Assembly (NCBI GenBank): GCA_036850595.1
Contig: CM072153.1
Location: 11,426,169-11,490,168, forward strand
DNA length: 64,000 nucleotides
Origin: Rhyacichthys aspro
Taxonomy: Eukaryota; Chordata; Actinopteri; Gobiiformes; Rhyacichthyidae
Reading direction: 5' to 3'
Below are positions 47,613 to 57,796 of the stretch, piece after piece. The notes below the pieces were generated by a model. It did no database searches. It worked only from the letters and a program-made list of their open reading frames with translations, and had not been told where the DNA came from. The stretch's first letter is position 1; each line of letters begins with the position of its first letter. Made by a program: the position numbers and the translations under genes.

Positions 47613-48313
47613 ATAGGAATGTCTGCCAAACACTTTCCAAGGTTGAGTTTTCTATTGAGTGCTGTGCAAAAAGCTCAGGCCAAAGTTCTGCTTTTATTCT
47701 TCGAGAAAGCATTAGAAGACCGTTTTTTGGTTTGTATTTGCAATCTGCACATTTCCAAATGGTCATAGCACAAGTATTTTGAAGGAAAACCATCCAAGCG
47801 AGTCTAAAATGGAGGATAGTAAAAACTCCACAGCATTTTTGTCACATTTCCATATTCAATGTGGCTAGACATCTTGAAGACTTCTTTGTTTTGCTCTCTG
47901 ACGACACACCGGGGTTGAAAGTGTCGCGAGAAAGTGGTGGGAGCAACGTTGAGAATTCATTTTTTGCATTAACAGCTGACACCTCTCTGTGAGTTCAAGG
48001 GCCGGTACCATGTGCATGTGAGAGTGGATGCATTCACGCTAATCTGAGAGAGTGTGTTTGTGTGTGTGTGGACTACTTAATGGCCTTTGGAAGGATGAGT
48101 CTGCTCAAAATGAACCTCGGGGAGTCTAAGCGATTGTCCGTTGCGGGATGTTGGTGTGTGTTGTGTCGAGGACAAACGAACGCAGCACTCGGCCCGATCC
48201 TCACGAATGAGCAATTCAGATCTGAGGTCACTGCCACAAAGCAATGGAGGACTTGGATGAATAAGGATTTCAGTCCTTGGTCAAAAGCACTGATGTACTT
48301 TCCCTTTATATGG
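47613..48313. other. Unique sequence, no supported gene
   Basis: Moderately CpG-containing up to 48200. Frames on both strands (for example 48062-48397) are without domains. Confidence 0.5.
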
Positions 48314-49172
48314 CAGAGATGTGAAAAAGCATATGCCCCTTTTCTGATTTCTTATTTTTGTGCACATTTGCCACACTTAAATGTTTCAAATTATTAAACA
48401 AATTTAAATATTAGACAAAGATAACTCAAGTAAACACAAAATGCAGTTTTTAGGTGATGATTTTATTTAAAGAGAAGATAAAAAACACTACGAAACCAAA
48501 AAGAACATAAAGGCTCGACTTCTGAAAAACATCTTGATGATCCCCAAGACTTTTGGGAAAATATTCTGTGAACTGATGAGACAAAAGTTAAACTTTTTGG
48601 AAGGTGTGTGTGTCCTGTTACATGTGTAAAAGTAACACAACATATTAACAGTCAAATATTTTGATTGTAGAGATATGGTCTGGGGTTGCTTTGATGCATC
48701 CTGGACAACTTGCTGTGATTGATGTAACCATGAATTCTGCTCTCTAACAAAAAATCCTGAAGGAGAATGTCTGTCCATCAGTTCATGACCTCAAGCTGAA
48801 ACACACTTGGGTTCTGCAGCAGGACAATAATCCAAAACACACCAGCAGGCCACCTCTGATTGGTTAAAAAAAAACTAAATGAAGGTTTTTGAGTGGCCTA
48901 GTCAAAATCTGGACTTAAATCCGACCTTAAAAAGGCAGTCCATGCTCAAAAACCCTCCAATGTTGCTGAATTAACGCAAAGAAAAGTGAACCAAAGTTCC
49001 TCCACAGTGATGTTAAGGACTGACTGTTGATAAATTGATAAATAAAAATCATCACATCAAACTGCATTTTGTGTTTACTTGAGTTTTCTTTGTCTAATAT
49101 TTAAATTTCTTTGATGATCTGAAACATTTAGGTATGATAAATATAGAAATCGGGAACTTTTTCACAGCACAT
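48314..49172 (+). mobile_element. Tc1-like transposon, internally deleted
   Basis: The left arm (CAGAGATGTGAAAAAGC, GCACATTTGCCACACTTAAA, AAACACAAAATGCAGTTTTT) and the right arm (AAACTGCATTTTGTGTTTAC, GATGATCTGAAACATTTAGG, GAACTTTTTCACAGCAC) are inverted repeats of about 125 nt. The element is 859 nt against about 1.6 kb usual for this type. What is missing is the transposase N-terminal half, the part that survives at 7405-8030. The C-terminal half of the transposase remains as a pseudogene. Confidence 0.9.
48505..49035 (+). pseudogene. Tc1-like transposase, catalytic half, broken
   Basis: Recognisable in shifting frames: HLDDPQDFWENIL then TDETKVKLFG with the first catalytic aspartate, RYGLGLL (from the VWGCF-type segment), LQQDNNPKHTS with the second aspartate, and EWPSQNLDLNP. 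Directly after LNP the expected IE-containing heptapeptide is absent and the text resumes at LKKAVHA-like sequence, so the third acidic residue of the DDE triad is deleted. There are also several in-frame stops. It once cut and pasted the element; this copy cannot. Confidence 0.87.
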
Positions 49173-49751
49173 TTGCGTTAAGTTTTGGTGAAACATTTCT
49201 GAATTCCTACTGTTTTCATAAACCTTCATCTTCTCATTTACTGCAGCCTCCTGGTCCTGTGTATCATCTTCCCTACTGCAGCTACGTTCATGTGTGGTAG
49301 TATCATGTGTGTCCAGAGCTGGATGTGAGGCTGTATGACAGGCTGATAATAGGGCTCACTGTGGGCCCTGACGCCTACCTGGAAACAGACCGTATCTGTC
49401 TCTGGGGAACAAACACACACACACAAACACAAACACACACACACACGCCCAGCAGACAATCAGATCTGTTACAGTGACAGAAAAACACGAGGCAAGCCAC
49501 AAACTCACCATTTGTCACCATGTTGGGCCGTTTAGTGTGATGTGATTCTTCTCGGTTTCAGTGTGATTTTTTTCCAGCCTACAGTAGAATGGTAAAGTCT
49601 ACATACACCAGCCATGTTTGCAGATGCCATATATAAAAAATCTGCCACTACCATTCAATTATTCAAAAACTGCAATCATTTCTAACCACAAACTCTATTT
49701 ATGTAACATTCTTTTAGGTTCTGTCCCAACAGTCCAGAATGATGGCTTTAG
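49173..49751. other. Unique sequence with CA run
   Basis: Nothing besides the microsatellite at 49409-49446. Confidence 0.5.
49409..49446. repeat. (CA)n microsatellite, interrupted
   Basis: CA units broken twice by an extra A (ACAAACACAAACAC). Confidence 0.92.
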
Positions 49752-50213
49752 AGCATATATATACTTGGCAATGTCTTATGTGGCCCTTTAATACATTTAG
49801 TAGGTGATATTTTGGGTTTTAATTGGATTTGAACAGGTTTTAGACAGATTTGAACAGGTTTTTCAACTAAATCCATCTCAAACTTGTTCAAATCCAATTA
49901 AAACCTGTTCTAATCTAATTAAAACCTGTTTAAGTCCATCTAAAATATGTTAAAATCTGACTAAAACCTCTTCAAACCCATCTAAAACCTGTTTAAATCT
50001 AACTAAAACCTCCTCAAATCCATCTAAAACCTGTTCAAATCCAACTAAAACCTGTTTCCATAAAAGTAGGAAATGAATGTTAAAGATTGCTTTTGTAAGA
50101 TGACATCTCATTCAAAATTTAATGAAAGCTTCTAAATGTCACCATCTTCAGGCCCTGGAAGTTTTCTTATTATTAACTATTGTGGCCCTTCACCACATTG
50201 AGTTTGACACCAC
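49752..50213. mobile_element. hAT-type element carrying a minisatellite
   Basis: The right end CACATTGAGTTTGACACCAC and the preceding GTGGCCCTTCACC are the same hAT terminus as at 47290-47310. The flanks GGCTTTAG (49744-49751) and CGCTTTAG (50214-50221) match at seven of eight bases, the expected 8-bp target duplication. The left terminus is decayed (AGCATATATATACTTGGC, then ATGTGGCCC). GGAAATGAATGTTAAAG on the right side of the array matches the related element at 46975-47310, which has no array. Confidence 0.62.
49815..50056. repeat. 21-nt minisatellite with inverted head
   Basis: From 49881, eight and a half units of exactly 21 nt follow the pattern AACCTGTTCAAATCCAACTAA. Odd-numbered units from the third on end CATCTAA and even ones RACTAA, giving a 42-nt higher-order period. 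At the left, 49815-49863 holds two units in opposite orientation. 49815-49840 can pair with 49880-49905 over 26 bp with a single mismatch, so the array can fold into a long hairpin. Confidence 0.93.
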
Positions 50214-50221
50214 CGCTTTAG

Positions 50222-52651
50222 CCACAGTCATAGGAGGAATCTGATTGGCCAACGAACTCTCCTCCTTTTAAATACACACTCTTCATACCATTGTTGTTCT
50301 AGCTGTAGGTCTTTAAATGAATTAAGATAATGTCATGCTGCCTAAATACCTTCCTGGAAAAAATCTGAATCATTTCAAGTGTCACTGCCAGATCTCTGCA
50401 TTTTGTCTCTATTGTATATCTTGAATTCTCCTCTCTTCTTTATTTCCTGTCGGCTCACCTTGACTTTTCTTTCATTGTGGTTAAATTTCTCTAATTTCCT
50501 GCCTCTTTTATTTCATCAGAACTGCTTTCCATCTTTTGCGCCACCTTGCCTTTTATCACTGCATCTTCTTCTTCTCCTCCTCCTCATTGCTTTATTCGCT
50601 CACTAATGAATCATGTTGAAGTTTTTGCTTTCATACACTGCTGATGGAAGCCCTCTGGCATGTACACATATTGCATACATTCATCACCGCCACAATACCA
50701 GTTCTTCTCCACGGACAAGCAAATACGCACAAAGTTGGTGGGAATAATGAGGCATCTGCTTGATTTGCTTGGGAATGTGTGCCAATTGAAAAGTGTATTT
50801 TTGTTTTGCACTTTGTGGCTAATGAGAAAGTCTGCACAGTCTCACACGTCTCGAGCGAAGTGTCTCTGATTATTTCGCTCCAAATTGTAAAGTTTGGTCA
50901 CCTTATCCAAAATCTAATAAAGGATGATTGCAGTCATATCAGTCAAATGTGGTGACAAGACTAATTTCCTGAACGCCCTTAAACAATGCCGGATGCCATA
51001 CAGTGCAAAGTACTGCTGCAGAGAACCTGCTGTTTAATGGCCTCATGTGCCCGAACAAATAGAATACCCGTGCTCCAAAGTCCCTTTAGCGTAAATGGAT
51101 AAAGTGTCCACTATTGTGTCTATAGGAGCAACATAGTTCTCACATATCACTGTCAGGCGTCCACTGATTTTTCAATGGCGTCCAAACATTTAAAACAGGT
51201 ATATTTACTCTGTATTGTGATTCTATAGCAGTCACAAGTGTACGAAGGAACAGGTACAGAAAGTGTAGCATAAGAGTCGTACAGAAAAAAAAAAAAGGCA
51301 CATATATTGCAATGTTTTAACATTTGCTGCTTAGGCGGTGAGAAGAAGACACAAAATGTTTGCTCAACAGGAAACATATGACATGCAGGCATTGGAGTAA
51401 GAGAATAATAAAAAGTCAAACCCTTTAACAGCTGTGCCACCATCTTGCAGTAGTCACATTGACACTTTCCTCAAAGAGCAGCTCCACTGTAGCATCACAG
51501 AGAGTTACTTTTCAGTCACTGGCCAGTCATCTGTTACTTGAAGACTGCCAATAATAGTCTTTTATTTTCTCCAAAAGTTCTGATTTTTATTGTGTGAAAT
51601 GCTAATTGTTACCATCTCACAGTTGATTTCCCAACAAAGCCCTGCTCATTTGCTCAATAAGTTAAAAGTGCCATGTTCTTTTTGGCATCAATTGTTAATC
51701 CTCAAACACAACATGACAGTTTAAAACCTGGATTAGGGTAAAAGTGTGTCTTTACTTTGGTTTGATTGAAAAAAACAGGCTACTTCAATTTTGGCAACAT
51801 TTACTTGAGGTCTACTTAATATATGATTTACTTCATAGTATTATACACTAAAAAATAATATCTTCAAACCATGTGCATTAGACCAGACAGGCCAAACGCA
51901 AATTACTAATGTCTACAACAGTAAAGAACCATGGATCTCCAGTTTTGTGTGATTCTGCCTAAATTACATTTAAATGATCTTATTCTGCTAAATTTTCTAT
52001 TCAGATTTTTTTTGTGCTATATGTTAGTCATAAACTTTCTGGACCCAAACTATATTATACAGTATATTGTATAGAGAAAGTGAGCCGTCTGCGCTCCTCT
52101 GTAGAGCATGTCTGAGCTTTAACACAATTCCAACCACAGATCATTGGGCAGCTAACAGTAGCCATCTGTGACATCATCAACAAAGGACAGGTCAATACTA
52201 ATGAGGTCAGTGGTAGGGATGAAATCTGATAATGCCTTCCAGTTCATAAACAATACCATTTCTATTAGAATTCTGTGTGTGCTCTCAAAGCCAAGTGAAA
52301 AGGACAAGGAAAAAATATGAGCGTGAGCGAAATGAACCAATGCAGAGAATATACCAGACCCTTCATATAGAGCAAAAAGAAGGGGATGAGAAAAGTTGAC
52401 AAAGTGCTGTGAAAATTAATAAGCAACAGAACAAATGCAGGACCGAAGAGCGAGCAGATATTAGTAATTAAAAGAGTGGATCACAGTTGTCCCCATCAGG
52501 TTTGGTGTAATAAACCTCACATCTGCTTCAGGCTATAACACAGTATCTGGAGGAGCACAGATACAAGCATGACAATCACCCAGCTGCTTCTCTGGATTAC
52601 AAATACAGGCAGATCACAGGTGCATCACAGTTACACAGTTTCAGTAGTGGC
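50222..52651. other. Unique sequence; candidate enhancer at 50590-50900
   Basis: A T/C-rich stretch (50380-50600) keeps a plus frame open by composition. Poly(A) near 51283. No gene. Confidence 0.5.
50590..50900. promoter_or_regulatory. Candidate conserved non-coding element
   Basis: Unique block with TCACTAATGAATCATG, GTGGGAATAATGAGGCATCT, GTGTGCCAATTGAAAAGTG, TTGTGGCTAATGAGAAAG and TCTGATTATTTCGCTCC: repeated TAATGA/TAATGAG homeodomain cores at spacing of tens of bases. Frames on both strands stay open through it without giving a recognisable protein, so the constraint, if any, is not coding. Confidence 0.3.
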
Positions 52652-52670
52652 TGGTCAACAGGGGGCGCCA
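52652..52670 (+). promoter_or_regulatory. CTCF-like binding motif
   Basis: TGGTCAACAGGGGGCGCCA agrees with the vertebrate CTCF consensus (YGRCCASYAGRKGGCRSYR) at 17 of 19 positions, including the whole AGGGGGCGC core. It is not inside a repeat that I recognise. Such a site in a gene-poor interval could mark a loop anchor; its orientation would be plus. Confidence 0.5.
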
Positions 52671-53422
52671 CCCACATCAGGACTGAGGAATGCAGTATGG
52701 TTTACTTAAACAACTACGATCATTTTGGCTGCATTTCTTCCTTTGACAAGTTTTCTGTGGATCCCACGTCCCACATTTGACCAAACTACTGTAGGTGCCC
52801 ATTTTATGTATTAATCTTTATAATTAAGCTTTGCATTGTACGTGTAATCAGTGCCATAACATCTACTCAAAAAGACAAGTTTGTGAGAAAATACTGGCGT
52901 GAAGGGAGCTCCACAAACATCAAAGAAAAACAGGTAGAAATATCATTATCCACAATGTGCACAAACACACTCTATTATGACTTACACACATACTGTACGT
53001 GTCGTCCTGTTGAGAAAAACCACAGCTTGTGGCAGTAGTTCCTGAGGCATCTGTTGCCCACTGAGCAGTCTGCTGGAGCTGCAGTCAATTATAAACACAT
53101 TAGACTCTGTTGCCTTTAATACACAGTGACAGAAATATCTATACGTGATTGAGCTCACATAAACAAGTCTCACACACAGCACAAGTGCACTATATCCATT
53201 ATGAAGACTGCTGAAAAGGCAGCGATAGAAAGTAAACCTCAAAAAAGCATCTTGCATTATGGGTGTCAATCTTTAAAAGTAATCCCATCTTTTCCAAAAC
53301 ACTGAGTCGAAAATATACTTCACATTTGATCTAAAAAAGATTGAATCCAAAGCTGAGAAAAAGATCACAATATAGTCATCTTATAAACTCAATTTGCTGA
53401 AGAAGCCTCTTGTAAAATCACA
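52671..53422. other. Unique sequence, no gene seen
   Basis: The 95-codon minus frame (52982-53269) has no family. Otherwise featureless. Confidence 0.5.
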
Positions 53423-53505
53423 GGCTTGCATTCAACTCCCAGCAGAGCCCTAAACGCTAAACTATCTGCTCTTGAATAAGCCGCTTTTGGATAAAACATA
53501 GCTGA
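53423..53505 (+). mobile_element. tRNA-derived SINE fragment
   Basis: GCTTGCATTCAACTCCCAGC resembles a B box plus flank (GGTTCGAATCCCAGC). CTGCTCTTGAATAAGCCGCT and TTTGGATAAAACATAGCTGA follow the order of a teleost SINE body (TGCTCTTGAGCAAGGCAC, CTGGATAAGAGCGTCTGCT). Heavily decayed. Confidence 0.45.
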
Positions 53506-54998
53506 CAGAAAGAATAGAAAGTGAGTCTTTCTTCCATTAGAGAGCCGCCGCCGAGAAGCCGCGTGGAGGCGGACACGTAAATGTGCTCATATCACTCTGG
53601 CTGTGCATATTTCATTATTCAATGTGTGCAATTGAGATGTACCGTATGGGAAAATCTTCCACCTTTCGCCTGTTTAAGTGTCTGACAGCTGACAAACAAG
53701 CCCGGCTCCCTGTGAGGGTGACTGACAGAGGAAAGAATAGGCATCGTATCCTCTCGTATGTACAAAGAGACATTTATTAAGCAAGAAACAGAGGCTTGGT
53801 GACACCTCTCAAAATAATTACATGTACAGAAGACAGATTAAAAATTAGACGGCACAAGATTACACGTTTGAATCGGAAAGTCTTGAAAGGTAAGTGCAGC
53901 TGGCAGCGGGGAGGTGGAAGCAGTGGGTGGATATAATTTAAGAAGGCTTTATGATCAGCTTCCTGTCAGTCCCTGTGTGTTTGTGTGTGTACCAGAATTG
54001 AGCGCTGAATAATCTGATAACACTGTCAGTCACTGCACCTGCGCTGGAGGGCCCCGGTTTCTCGGTGGATATAGGTGTGACCTCGAGGCCGGTTTGCTCA
54101 CTTGTTTCCTTAAACCACCAGTAAAGACTGAAGAGGTATTTTTGACAAAGTAGACAGCCCGCTGGAGCCATGTGTCAGGCTGCTGTCAGTCAGATGTCAG
54201 GGGCTCAACATCGCACTGTGAAGCCGGTTCAGACCCGGGCCGTAACCCAACAGTTACTGCAGGACATCGAGTATTGAGGTTCGATAAGAATGCCATGTTT
54301 TTCTTGGATGATTCAGCTAAGTTTTCTAGTTACAGTGTTTGACTTTGGGAGAGTAAAGAGCGAAAACAACCAAACTTTTAGCAGCCAGCATAGTCGGTAT
54401 TAATCATACACCACCTGAATGCAGATAGGTGTAGCAGTCCGTGTGGGTGCAAACTGAATAAATTATTATAAATAATGATATTGTGTAGTATCGGTTAATA
54501 TTACTACCCTGACAGGACAAACTAGGCCCTGCTGGAGGAGAAGCACATATTGTTTTAAAGTGAAATCACCATCAGACCTATATCCACTAGGTTTGTTCAT
54601 ACTTATCCCTCCTGGCCACCATAGCTGTTCACATGCACTAAAATGATAGAGACTATAATAGTGTTTGCACTAATGAGCAGATTTTTGAAACAGCAGCTCA
54701 TGTAACACTCATATAACAAAGCCTGACTTACGACCCCCCTCAGTACTTTTTATTTTTGTTTGTTGAGGCAAGCACAATAACTGGCAGTAATAGTTACCAA
54801 AACTGTTAACTGTATTACAGCTAGGCGTGCTGGTTGTATGTGAGATGTAAGCACACAGAGGAGGTCAAGATGCTCACCGTGATATTAGATCTGCAGGAAG
54901 AGCCTTTACAGTTTTCTACAAAACTTTTGGAGAGATTCTAGTTTTTTTGAACTATGGTTGCATAAGGCTGTAGGTTTATTTATGTGTGTCATTTAGTC
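53506..54998. other. Unique sequence; CpG-richer block at 53540-53790
   Basis: AGAGCCGCCGCCGAGAAGCC near 53541 and the following 250 nt (GCATATTTCATTATTCAATG, GTGTCTGACAGCTGACAAAC) are unique, more GC-rich than average and could be regulatory. The remainder shows nothing. Confidence 0.4.
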
Positions 54999-55451
54999 CA
55001 GGGCTGTCAAACGCATTTTAATTCAGGGGCACATACATACCCAATTTGATCTGAAGTGGGCCTGACCAATAAAATAATAGCATAATGACCTATAAATAAC
55101 GACAACTCACATTATAATGTCAGTGTTCTCATCAATCGATGTCAATGTTAGCATAAGCCTTCAACATGTATGATTTCATGAACTAACCCTCAGAATATGG
55201 TTTTGGTGCTAATGCTATTTTGTGTAATGAGGGTGCCACAGGGAGTGATTTTGAGAGTAAATGCGTAATTGCATTGCCGCTGTCTGCTGTTCAGTTCTGG
55301 GTCTCAGTGATGTGTTTTTTCTCATACTCTAACTAAAACAGTGCGATCTCCAGTGGACAAATAAGGAATTCATTCAAATTAATTGCATGGGCCAGATTGT
55401 AGCCTCTGGCGGGCCGGCTTTGGCCCCCGGGCTGAATGTTTGACACCGGTG
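54999..55451. mobile_element. hAT-type non-autonomous element, both ends present
   Basis: The left end CAGGGCTGTCAAACGCATTT is mirrored by ATGTTTGACACCGGTG at the right. AGTGGGCCTGACCAATAAAA at the left and GGCGGGCCGGCTTTGGCCCC at the right are the typical subterminal words of this very common teleost hAT MITE. The flanks ATTTAGTC (54991-54998) and CTTAAGTC (55452-55459) agree at six of eight positions, the expected 8-bp duplication. No transposase in 453 nt. Confidence 0.85.
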
Positions 55452-55459
55452 CTTAAGTC

Positions 55460-57493
55460 CTTAGTTTTGAGCCCACTGCTCACTAAAGATAGTGACACAA
55501 TTCAGTTTTCTTTACATTTTAAATCCAAAGCAATGTGGTCTTACATAAATATGAAGATACATAAGGATCAGACAAATGGCTCTTGTGATGGATCAGGGCA
55601 GATATGAAGGAAACAGAGAGTGGGGGACCAGGGCCTTATTGTGGAGCCAGTCAAGCCCAGTCTCCAAAAATGGTTGTTACAATCTCATCCATTTATCATA
55701 CTCATTAACGTATATAAACAATTACTGTTCAATCCTTAAACATACCATGAGACCTGAGTTTCAATCCAAAGTTTGATGTACATATGGACTTTCACTTGAA
55801 TAGAAGGACTACATTAGGTGTTCCAGAGTGCTCACAGATAAAGTGTGTTGGGCAGTGTGTGGCGGGGCTGGCGTGTGAGACAGAGCCAAAGTGTGATAAG
55901 TAATATGGCAGTGTCGTAGAGAAGGCCGCAGTAACCTTTATACAGCTCTTTACTCTGTCACTCGGGATAAAAACACACCTCCATCATTTGGAGGGAAGCA
56001 GGTTGACAGATGGAAAGAGGAACGAGGGAGGAGGTGCACGGGATGAGCAAAAGAGGAGCGACAGAGGGATGAAATGAAGAGGCGAGAGACAGGAAAGATA
56101 CGAACATATGGAATAAGACAAATCAGACAGGCAGGTGTCATAATGACGTACTAAATTAAGGAATGAAGGACTGAGAAAGTTCACACAAGAATCCAAGACC
56201 TGTGCCAACTCAAACTTTCTGTGAGATCTTAAACTGGAGATCATAGTTGGATTTAAAGGACACATAAAGCTTTGAAAAATGCAACTGGTTACTATCTGAC
56301 AACATCACTAAAGACACAACACCTCTGTTTTGCTTTTGTATTGACCAAAGACTAGAAGAGACAAATATTAATTGTCTAAAGCATTATGGACCCAAACCAA
56401 AAGAACCACCATTTACTTTTTTTTTGCCTTTTTGTAATTTACTGTTGCACAATGCACTGTTTTTCCATCAATAAAGCAAAACACTATTGCAGGTTCTCCA
56501 AGGTTATGTCTGAGGACAACTGCAGAATAATCTTGCAAACAAATGCTCATATTTTGTTACACAGTAAAGCTATAGACACATAGTGTAGTAAGAAGAGTGG
56601 TGTCTGCTGCATCAACCATAGATCTTCATTTTTGTTCCCATCCAGTGAGTATTGGATTGACCTTTAGCCCTTTTCACACACTAACATTCTTTATGTTAAC
56701 ACGTTAACACCTCTAACATGTTGAAAATGGGCAACTAGCGCATTTATATTCCACCGTACTTTACTATCACCCTTCGACCTCACAGCTTCTCTGGCTCCGA
56801 CTGCGCTGAGTAATTTGTTACATTGGCAAAAGAAGCAGTTAGTAAGGCCCATGCAGCACTAATATGGGTTTTGGTATTCAGCTTCACCCTTAAATAGAGC
56901 TAACATGCTAAGACACCTCTAATCAATGTTACTAGCTAATCATTAGGGCAGTTTGAGAATTGAGAACACGGTTATTACTTTATTGATCTTGGTGCTGTGT
57001 TGTCTATCCTGACTAAGTTGTATCAATGCAACAGCAATTCTATACTATAAATTTTATATTTTTTAATCTTGGGGACAGCTTTCATTATTTTTTATGGTTA
57101 TGGCAAATTATTTGTTTATATCAATAAGTTTTTGGGGTTTTTTTCAAAATAAATTCAACAATTAGTTATTTATAAATGATTTATTTAGGAAATTATTTAT
57201 AAACTGATTATACTATTCTTGTAATTTCCCCCAAATCCAGTCAAATTATACTTAATACTTAAATCCACACAACAAATTTGTGAAGCAAATAACCTACAGT
57301 ATATGTAAAGAATGATGTGGTAGTGTTTGCCATCTTAACATTTAAATGGTATTATTGAACAGTAGAGCAGCTAACAATATGAGCAGGCCTACCTATCGCT
57401 TATATATATTCAGTGCAGTACAGCCATACAGTACTCCGTAATACCGTAACATCTGGTGTATTCTCACAAAGTCACTGAAAACATAATTATAAA
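55460..57493. other. Unique sequence, no gene seen
   Basis: 57040-57200 is strongly AT-rich. Frames near 55950-56265 lie on the complement of a purine-rich stretch. No recognised repeat. Confidence 0.5.
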
Positions 57494-57625
57494 TCAGTTC
57501 AATTGTCTCTGTGTGGCACATACGTCTTTGATCCACGGGGACCCGACGTGTTCGGTGAGCGTCACTGGGAAACCCTTCATGGCTGTCACAGTAACTGGCA
57601 TCAGTTTGTAACGACGACGAGACAT
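57494..57625 (-). other. 43-codon ORF in a CpG-rich, promoter-like block
   Basis: On the minus strand an ATG at 57625 opens a 43-codon frame (starting MSRRRYKLMPVTVTAMKG, with VTLTEHVGSPWIKDV later) ending TGA at 57494. It is preceded by an in-frame stop about 40 nt upstream. Within the frame, AAAGAC followed by GTATGT could be a splice donor, making this a first coding exon. CpG density over 57520-57730 is well above the surroundings, and paired CCAAT boxes lie ~155 nt upstream. I do not recognise the peptide; an old transposon remnant or chance are equally possible. Confidence 0.2.
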
Positions 57626-57777
57626 CAGACGGAGCTGAGCTGTGCGATCAACAGTACAGCTGAGTGATCAAAGCTCTGCCAAATCCGAAACACGGGACGC
57701 TGCATGTACCGAGCATCTGTTCTCACGGTTCATAAAAAACTTGCTGCCACCTGCTGTGTACACACGAAACACATGCT

Positions 57778-57796
57778 ATTGGCTCTACTAACCAAT
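57778..57796 (-). promoter_or_regulatory. Paired CCAAT boxes
   Basis: ATTGG at 57778-57782 and CCAAT at 57792-57796 face each other nine bases apart, upstream of the minus-strand 43-codon frame. CCAAT boxes 60-100 nt before a start site are common in TATA-less promoters, and no TATA box is visible here. Confidence 0.25.

Noticed and set aside
49173..50060. The 21-nt array as a CRISPR
   Set aside because: Units are contiguous with no spacers, vary in sequence and sit in a vertebrate-type repeat.
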